The notes beneath the pieces were generated by a model. The model did no database searches, had not been told where the DNA came from, and was given only the letters and a program-made list of their open reading frames with translations. DNA of 9,132 nucleotides. Origin: JBBRNH01 sp038247465 (GTDB lineage Bacteria > Bacteroidota > Bacteroidia > Cytophagales > Spirosomataceae). The stretch lies in NCBI GenBank assembly GCA_038247465.1, contig JBBRUV010000198.1:1-9132 (forward strand), read 5' to 3'. Every line of letters begins with the position of its first letter. The stretch's first letter is position 1. Both the position numbers and the translations under genes were made by a program. Below are positions 5,853-9,132 of the stretch, one piece after another.

Positions 5853-7123
5853 AATGGCTCGGTAGCCTCAGAATCCCGAATCAGCACCGTGTACTGGTAA
5901 TAATCAGTTGCAGGGCGGGCCGGGTCAAACGTCATCTGTTGTTCTTTGGGCATGAACGGCGAGTAACTCATCCGAATCGGTTGCGTACCCGCTTCTGAGC
6001 CAGCGAGTTTAAACAGCGTAACGGTGTTGGGTTGGGTGGCGGTTTTCAGGGTTTCGATTCCGTCGGTAATCATCATCGGGCCGTCGTTATTAAACTTGTT
6101 TACCCGCGAATACGTCTTGCCCCGCTCCTGCCAGAACGGGGGCAGAAACGCCGTAGGCACCATCATCTTGCTGCCCACGTAACTGCACGACAGCGACACG
6201 ATTTTGTTATGCATCGGCAAATCTGACTCCCGGAGCGTGGCCGCAAAAGACCTGGCACCGTCGGGTAGCGGAGCCTGCAAGACGTGAAAAAAGCCCCAGA
6301 GTCCATACAGTTTTTCGGTTTGCAGACTGCCGGTTTTGTAGAGCGTCTGGAAATTGGCAACGATGGTTTTTTCGCGGCTACGAAGCATTTTCAGGTAAAC
6401 TACATTCTGGAGCAAGTGCCGCAATTCGCTAACGGTGGTAGTTCCGGGCGTTTTCTGGTACGTGGCCGGATTCGCGTCCATATCGGCCAGGAGCCTCAGG
6501 GCAAGGTCGGCCCGCAGACTGTCGGGGGTTTTGGTCGTAAGCCGGATTCGCAGTGAATCGGTCAGGAGCCGGGCCGTTGCCGGTAGTTTTTTTCCGGCCA
6601 GTAGTTCGGCTAAGTGGTTGGCTACCAACGCCCGATCCTGAATCCGGTCGAGGCCCAGAAACCGGATTTGGCGACTGGCGGGGAGCGTTCGGTTGAGGGC
6701 GCGGATGCGCTGGATTTTCCGAAAAAAATCGCGGTTGGCCCACTGCGCCGTTTCCTGCACCCACGACCGAAACACCCGCATCAGGGTTGAATCGTTACCC
6801 GTTTGCAGGTACTGATTCAGGAAATACGCCTTGCTCATATCCACCTCGGCCACGTAGTACCGAACGCCCACGCGCTGATTAAGGTGTTTGAGCAGGGCAA
6901 AATCCACATCCTGTACGCGCTGAAACCCGTGTGATTCGCCGAGGAGAAACAACTGATTTTGGTAAAATGCGTCGTCGAAAACGGGCAGATTATCGGCGAT
7001 GCCGTTGGTGATGTCAGCCTGTGGTGGTGTTGCAGAAGCCACGGACTGGGCCAGCAAACGCGGAGTTGATTGAGCCAGTAATAAGACGATAAGCAGGAGA
7101 ACGAAGCGATATAAAACAGTCAT
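5843..7123 (-). CDS. Secreted EreA/ChaN-like protein with GESHG motif
   Basis: A 426-residue protein with an N-terminal signal peptide (hydrophobic 6-18, likely cleavage near RLLA at 22-25), so it should act in the envelope. After it comes LLGESHG (60-66) and YVAEVD (90-95). This is the helix-flanked GE.HG...E arrangement of the erythromycin esterase-like/ChaN-like group, where the Glu and His residues line the active or ligand site. FLGLD at 155-159 resembles the third conserved strand of that group, and a conserved-looking H280 in WGFFHVL may be the late His. The match is by motif only. Macrolide hydrolysis is not implied, and many relatives are uncharacterised. No lipobox is present. A candidate promoter lies at 7154-7184. 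The LytTR regulator gene is 138 bases upstream on the same strand and may or may not be co-transcribed. The stop codon lies within a 19-bp-period repeat. Confidence 0.68.
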   Translation of the reverse strand: MTVLYRFVLLLIVLLLAQSTPRLLAQSVASATPPQADITNGIADNLPVFDDAFYQNQLFLLGESHGFQRVQDVDFALLKHLNQRVGVRYYVAEVDMSKAYFLNQYLQTGNDSTLMRVFRSWVQETAQWANRDFFRKIQRIRALNRTLPASRQIRFLGLDRIQDRALVANHLAELLAGKKLPATARLLTDSLRIRLTTKTPDSLRADLALRLLADMDANPATYQKTPGTTTVSELRHLLQNVVYLKMLRSREKTIVANFQTLYKTGSLQTEKLYGLWGFFHVLQAPLPDGARSFAATLRESDLPMHNKIVSLSCSYVGSKMMVPTAFLPPFWQERGKTYSRVNKFNNDGPMMITDGIETLKTATQPNTVTLFKLAGSEAGTQPIRMSYSPFMPKEQQMTFDPARPATDYYQYTVLIRDSEATEPLIP

Positions 7124-7153
7124 GTCGGTCAGTGTTTTTTAGTTTGACTGCTA

Positions 7154-7184
7154 CAAACCTCCGCCGATTTTTTACCCGGTACAA
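7154..7184 (-). promoter_or_regulatory. Candidate promoter of the GESHG-protein gene
   Basis: On the minus strand a TTG (7184-7182) is followed, after exactly 20 bases, by GAGGTTTG (7161-7154). That is one mismatch from the Bacteroidota -7 consensus TAnnTTTG at the usual -33/-7 spacing. The predicted start would leave a leader of about 25 nucleotides before the ATG at 7123. If real, the gene can be expressed independently of the LytTR gene. Confidence 0.4.
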
Positions 7185-7261
7185 CCCGCCGGGATACCGC
7201 ACACCGATACGGGATAAACTGCCGTTTCTGGGCCAAATTGCCCACTTTTGGGATGAATGGG

Positions 7262-8140
7262 CTATAAGATTCGGGCCTCGAACGCCCCGGCAAACGACCG
7301 GGATACTGGCACCTCGCTCTCAGAGCCGCTGAGTTTCAAGGTGTATCCCCGCGCATTTCCGGTTGTGTGGCTGATGGCTTTCAGGTTGACCAGAAACGCC
7401 CGGTGGCACCGAAAAAACTGCGGCTGATCGGTCAGCGCGTCTTCTACGGCCCGGAGCGTGCTTCTGAGCACAGTCTTCTGGGGAAACATAAAATTGAGCC
7501 AGTGAACCTCCACATAATTCCCGACCGACTCTACATACAGCAACTGATTCGGCAGCAGGTTCAGGCTCTCTTTACCCGTGTCTGATTTGAGCGATATGCC
7601 TTTGGGAATGTCAGGCATTTCCGGGGCCGGAGCCGGGGCGGGCTGGTGCAGTTTATCAAGTTGCGTATTCAGCGCCTGAGCCTGGGCTAAGTTGCGTTTC
7701 AGCCGCCGTTGTTCGGCCAGCAGCACACCCACCGTGATCGGCAAAAAGCCAACCGCCGTTACAATCCCATACATCCGCCAAAAGGGAGGACATTCGTTGC
7801 CCGATGCCCACAGAATCAATTGGTTAGCGGTACTCACGCATAGCAGCACCAGCAGCGTGTGCAGCGTGTGTCGGCCCACCGTCCAGTGGTCTTCGTCATA
7901 AAATTGGGGCAGCAACCGGGGAACGGCGTAGTTGGCAACAAACGCGGCTATTGCGCAGCCCAGCCCAAACAACGCCAGCATCAGCACCGGCGACTGCCCG
8001 GCCCCAAACTGCGAGCCGCCGAGAAGCCCGATAAACAAAAACACATATAACCCGGCCTGAAGCGAGGCAAAAAGCTGATGCCGGAACCCGAAATCTTCGG
8101 CTAACGGGCGATTGAAAAACAGACGAATTTGGGATAACAT
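7262..8140 (-). CDS. Membrane-anchored LytTR-family transcriptional regulator
   Basis: About 292 residues from the ATG at 8140 (299 if the ATG at 8161 is used). Residue numbers here follow the longer form. Four hydrophobic segments near 35-50, 57-78, 100-118 and 130-148 form a membrane module. A short helical, Gln/Leu-rich linker (150-172) and an Ala-Pro spacer (174-180) come next. The C-terminal LytTR DNA-binding domain spans about 188-297, with LLYVESVGNYVEVH (207-220), FFRCHRAFLVNL (249-260) and VPVSRSF (284-290). It has no receiver domain, so it is not a classical response regulator. Such membrane LytTR proteins are common in Bacteroidota, and their signals are mostly unknown. A perfect -7 box at 8153-8146 overlaps the region between the two candidate ATGs. 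It argues for the shorter protein and a nearly leaderless transcript. It is divergent from the small hydrophilic gene at 8213. Confidence 0.87.
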   Translation of the reverse strand: MLSQIRLFFNRPLAEDFGFRHQLFASLQAGLYVFLFIGLLGGSQFGAGQSPVLMLALFGLGCAIAAFVANYAVPRLLPQFYDEDHWTVGRHTLHTLLVLLCVSTANQLILWASGNECPPFWRMYGIVTAVGFLPITVGVLLAEQRRLKRNLAQAQALNTQLDKLHQPAPAPAPEMPDIPKGISLKSDTGKESLNLLPNQLLYVESVGNYVEVHWLNFMFPQKTVLRSTLRAVEDALTDQPQFFRCHRAFLVNLKAISHTTGNARGYTLKLSGSESEVPVSRSFAGAFEARIL

Positions 8141-8145
8141 AGCCA

Positions 8146-8153
8146 CAAAAGTA
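8146..8153 (-). promoter_or_regulatory. Candidate -7 element for the LytTR gene
   Basis: Read on the minus strand this is TACTTTTG, an exact TAnnTTTG match. It lies only 5 bases before the ATG at 8140, implying transcription that starts at or next to that codon. A TTG at 8172-8170 is 16 bases upstream, shorter than the usual 19-20. The TTG overlaps a short palindrome (CAATC-G-GATTG, 8170-8180), which could be an operator. The element may also be coincidental. Confidence 0.4.
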
Positions 8154-8212
8154 ACGACCAAACATTCGGCAATCGGATTGGTTATCTACCTACTCAACAA
8201 AAGACCAGCGTT

Positions 8213-8464
8213 ATGTCCAAAGGAAGCACCCAGCCCACCGTCCGCGAAACTGCCGACGACACCAAGAAATACGAGTTAGACAACAACCTGCCCGACGAAG
8301 CGCAGGGCAAAACGGCCAGTGGCAAGCACAAAAGCAAGCAAAGCACCGAAGACGACCACGACGCGACCGGCTCAGTAGAGAATACCAACAAAGGCGGGCA
8401 TGGTCATTCGGGACACAGCGGCAACCGCAGCGGCAGCGAATCGAACGAGGAAAAGAACGATTGA
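8213..8464 (+). CDS. Small, highly hydrophilic, probably disordered protein
   Basis: An 83-residue protein of no family I recognise. It is almost entirely polar: rich in Ser, Lys, Glu, Asp, Asn, Gly and Thr, with no Cys, Phe, Trp or Ile and a single Tyr. There is no signal peptide or membrane segment, so it is probably cytoplasmic and intrinsically disordered. Residues 61-70 (GGHGHSGHSG) form a His/Gly cluster that could bind metal, and two further His lie at 39 and 49. The composition resembles stress-related or nucleic-acid-associated small proteins, but no function can be assigned. Coding is supported by GC-rich codon use like the neighbours, a clean ATG, and its own strong terminator 31 bases after the stop. 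It is divergent from the LytTR gene, leaving about 70 bases for both promoters. I could not identify its promoter. Confidence 0.7.
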   Translation: MSKGSTQPTVRETADDTKKYELDNNLPDEAQGKTASGKHKSKQSTEDDHDATGSVENTNKGGHGHSGHSGNRSGSESNEEKND

Positions 8465-8494
8465 AACCGGCGTAAATGAAGCCTTTGGTATATC

Positions 8495-8521
8495 CGGCCT
8501 GCGAGAACGCAGGCCGTTTTT
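8495..8521 (+). terminator. Intrinsic terminator of the small hydrophilic gene
   Basis: A perfect 9-bp GC-rich stem (CGGCCTGCG at 8495-8503 with CGCAGGCCG at 8508-8516) has the four-base loop AGAA and is followed directly by five T (8517-8521). Orientation and placement fit the gene ending at 8464. It also separates the GC-richer left part of the window from the AT-richer methylase remnant. Confidence 0.93.
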
Positions 8522-8558
8522 GTATCGGTGGGTTCGTTTTTTCTTACGTCAAATACAC

Positions 8559-8566
8559 TAACTTTG
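8559..8566 (+). promoter_or_regulatory. Candidate -7 element for the methyltransferase remnant
   Basis: TAACTTTG matches TAnnTTTG exactly and lies 24 bases before the ATG at 8591. The upstream -33 region is a T-run (8537-8542) and not a clear TTG. The position excludes the upstream in-frame GTG at 8528 as the start if this promoter is the one used. Confidence 0.5.
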
Positions 8567-8590
8567 TTACGCATAATCTACAAGCTAACG

Positions 8591-8974
8591 ATGAAGGAGC
8601 CAACAATTGACAACCTGCTCCGGCACTATGACAGTGATAGGCTGGAGAATCATTTTGTCTATGGGTTTCTGAATCATCACAATCTTGATAGTCGTATTTC
8701 TCCTATACTGTCGGCTTACTTTTCAACGTTTCGACCGAATCAATCTTTACTGACATCGCTCAATTCGTTTCCAATGGAAACGCTTGAACAACTTGACAAT
8801 CAGCTTGAACTAATTATTCCAGCACAGGATCGTCAGCTAAACGGAGCGTACTTTACGCCAGGTTATATTTCGGAGTTTATCATCAACGAGCTAAAACCAC
8901 AGTATTCTGACCGTTGCGTAGACCCCAGTTGCGGAAGTGGAGCCTTTTTGTTGAGCCTTACTGATTACTATTGA
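8591..8974 (+). pseudogene. Truncated N6-adenine DNA methyltransferase (N-terminal part only)
   Basis: The open frame of 127 residues carries the beginning of a class I N6-adenine DNA methyltransferase of the HsdM or type IIG-like kind. GAYFTP (residues 85-90) is the typical motif X region and DPSCGSGAFL (111-120) is SAM-binding motif I. It ends seven residues later at a TGA (8972-8974). The catalytic NPPY/F motif IV, all later motifs and any target-recognition domain are missing, so it cannot be an active methylase. Intact relatives have several hundred more residues. The break is followed by DNA that looks like the left end of an insertion sequence. Base composition is AT-rich: a hand count of 8641-8700 gives 22 of 60 G+C, against 39 of 60 at 4021-4080, suggesting horizontal origin. 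The start is set by the promoter candidate at 8559-8566. Confidence 0.8.
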
Positions 8975-9048
8975 AAACTCGGCAAAAGTGTAAAATTCTG
9001 ATAATGAACGAGTTAATTTCTTTCACCCGTAGACTATTTGGCATACTG

Positions 9049-9056
9049 TATCTTTG
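9049..9056 (+). promoter_or_regulatory. Candidate -7 element for the right-edge gene
   Basis: TATCTTTG is an exact TAnnTTTG match, 6 bases before the first ATG (9062). It is flanked by an inverted pair, TGGCA (9039-9043) and TGCCA (9055-9059), that could be an operator. The -33 region is not clear. Confidence 0.4.
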
Positions 9057-9061
9057 CCAGC

Positions 9062-9132
9062 ATGATGCAACAACTTGACACATACATAGCCCCGCTTTTA
9101 TCAACCTTCACCGACGCTCGGGTAAAAAAAAC
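9062..9132 (+). CDS. 5' end of a gene running off the window, possibly a transposase
   Basis: An open frame begins with two consecutive ATG codons (9062, 9065) and stays open for 23 codons to the window edge, so only the N-terminus is visible. The peptide contains YIAPLLSTFTDARVKK. This resembles the opening of DDE transposases of the IS4/IS701 kind, where a short helix ending in F(S/T)D.R is followed by a basic stretch. The resemblance is from memory of the pattern, not a search. Support comes from context: the frame lies 88 bases after a methyltransferase gene that breaks off abruptly, which is what an IS insertion would produce. The rest of the gene and the right end of any element lie outside the window. 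Confidence 0.4.
   Translation, partial: MMQQLDTYIAPLLSTFTDARVKK

Noticed and set aside
7160..7215. Repeated CCGG/GTATC-type palindromic pieces in the spacer between the LytTR and GESHG genes, considered as a terminator or LytTR-binding repeats
   Set aside because: Stems are only about 5 bp, no T-run follows on the minus strand, and no clear pair of LytTR-type sites at a fixed spacing is seen.
8528..8590. Upstream in-frame GTG start for the methylase remnant, adding 21 residues
   Set aside because: It would place the start upstream of an exact -7 promoter box at 8559-8566; the ATG at 8591 fits better.
1..9132. CRISPR arrays, tRNA or rRNA genes, or a multi-gene defence system
   Set aside because: No regularly spaced repeats, cloverleaf-like sequences or rRNA motifs were seen; the only defence-type signal is the broken methylase at the right edge.

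Overview
The window looks like a chromosomal segment of a Cytophagales bacterium (Bacteroidota), in the Spirosoma/Fibrella/Larkinella neighbourhood. This is inferred from three things. Exact or near-exact copies of the Bacteroidota -7 promoter element TAnnTTTG sit before several genes. Convincing Shine-Dalgarno sequences are absent. The gene repertoire also fits: tandem Tat-exported ferritin-like proteins, a four-helix membrane LytTR regulator and a human-like NADP isocitrate dehydrogenase. No database search was possible, so genus-level placement is only a guess.

Layout. Positions 1-368 hold no recognisable gene except the promoter region of icd. The NADP-dependent isocitrate dehydrogenase gene (369-1586, +) converges on a two-gene ferritin-like operon (3219-1663, -), with a strong bidirectional terminator between them. 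A 293-base divergent intergenic region (3220-3512) is unusually rich in inverted repeats. After it, a secreted M20-family amidohydrolase of the AbgB type (3513-5201, +) ends in a terminator that overlaps the 3' end of a convergent PAS-domain gene (minus strand, ends at 5223). Upstream of the PAS gene on the same strand are a secreted protein with a GESHG motif of the EreA/ChaN-like type (7123-5843) and a membrane-bound LytTR transcriptional regulator (about 8140-7262). A small, very hydrophilic protein (8213-8464, +) is divergent from the regulator and has its own terminator.

The right end changes character. From about 8530 the DNA is visibly more AT-rich. A promoter drives a 127-residue open frame that carries only the N-terminal part of an N6-adenine DNA methyltransferase and stops just after SAM-binding motif I. 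About 90 bases further on, another TAnnTTTG promoter precedes a reading frame that runs off the window and resembles a transposase N-terminus. The simplest reading is a restriction-modification or defence methylase broken by an insertion sequence whose left end lies near 8960-9000.

The genes between 369 and 8464 are mostly ordinary metabolism, envelope and regulation. They do not obviously form one pathway. The ferritin-like pair is the clearest operon. LytTR, the GESHG protein and the PAS gene are merely co-oriented, with gaps of about 100-140 bases. The points most worth following are the interrupted methylase, the structured RNA-like region between the ferritin operon and the amidohydrolase, and the degenerate LOV-like PAS protein.
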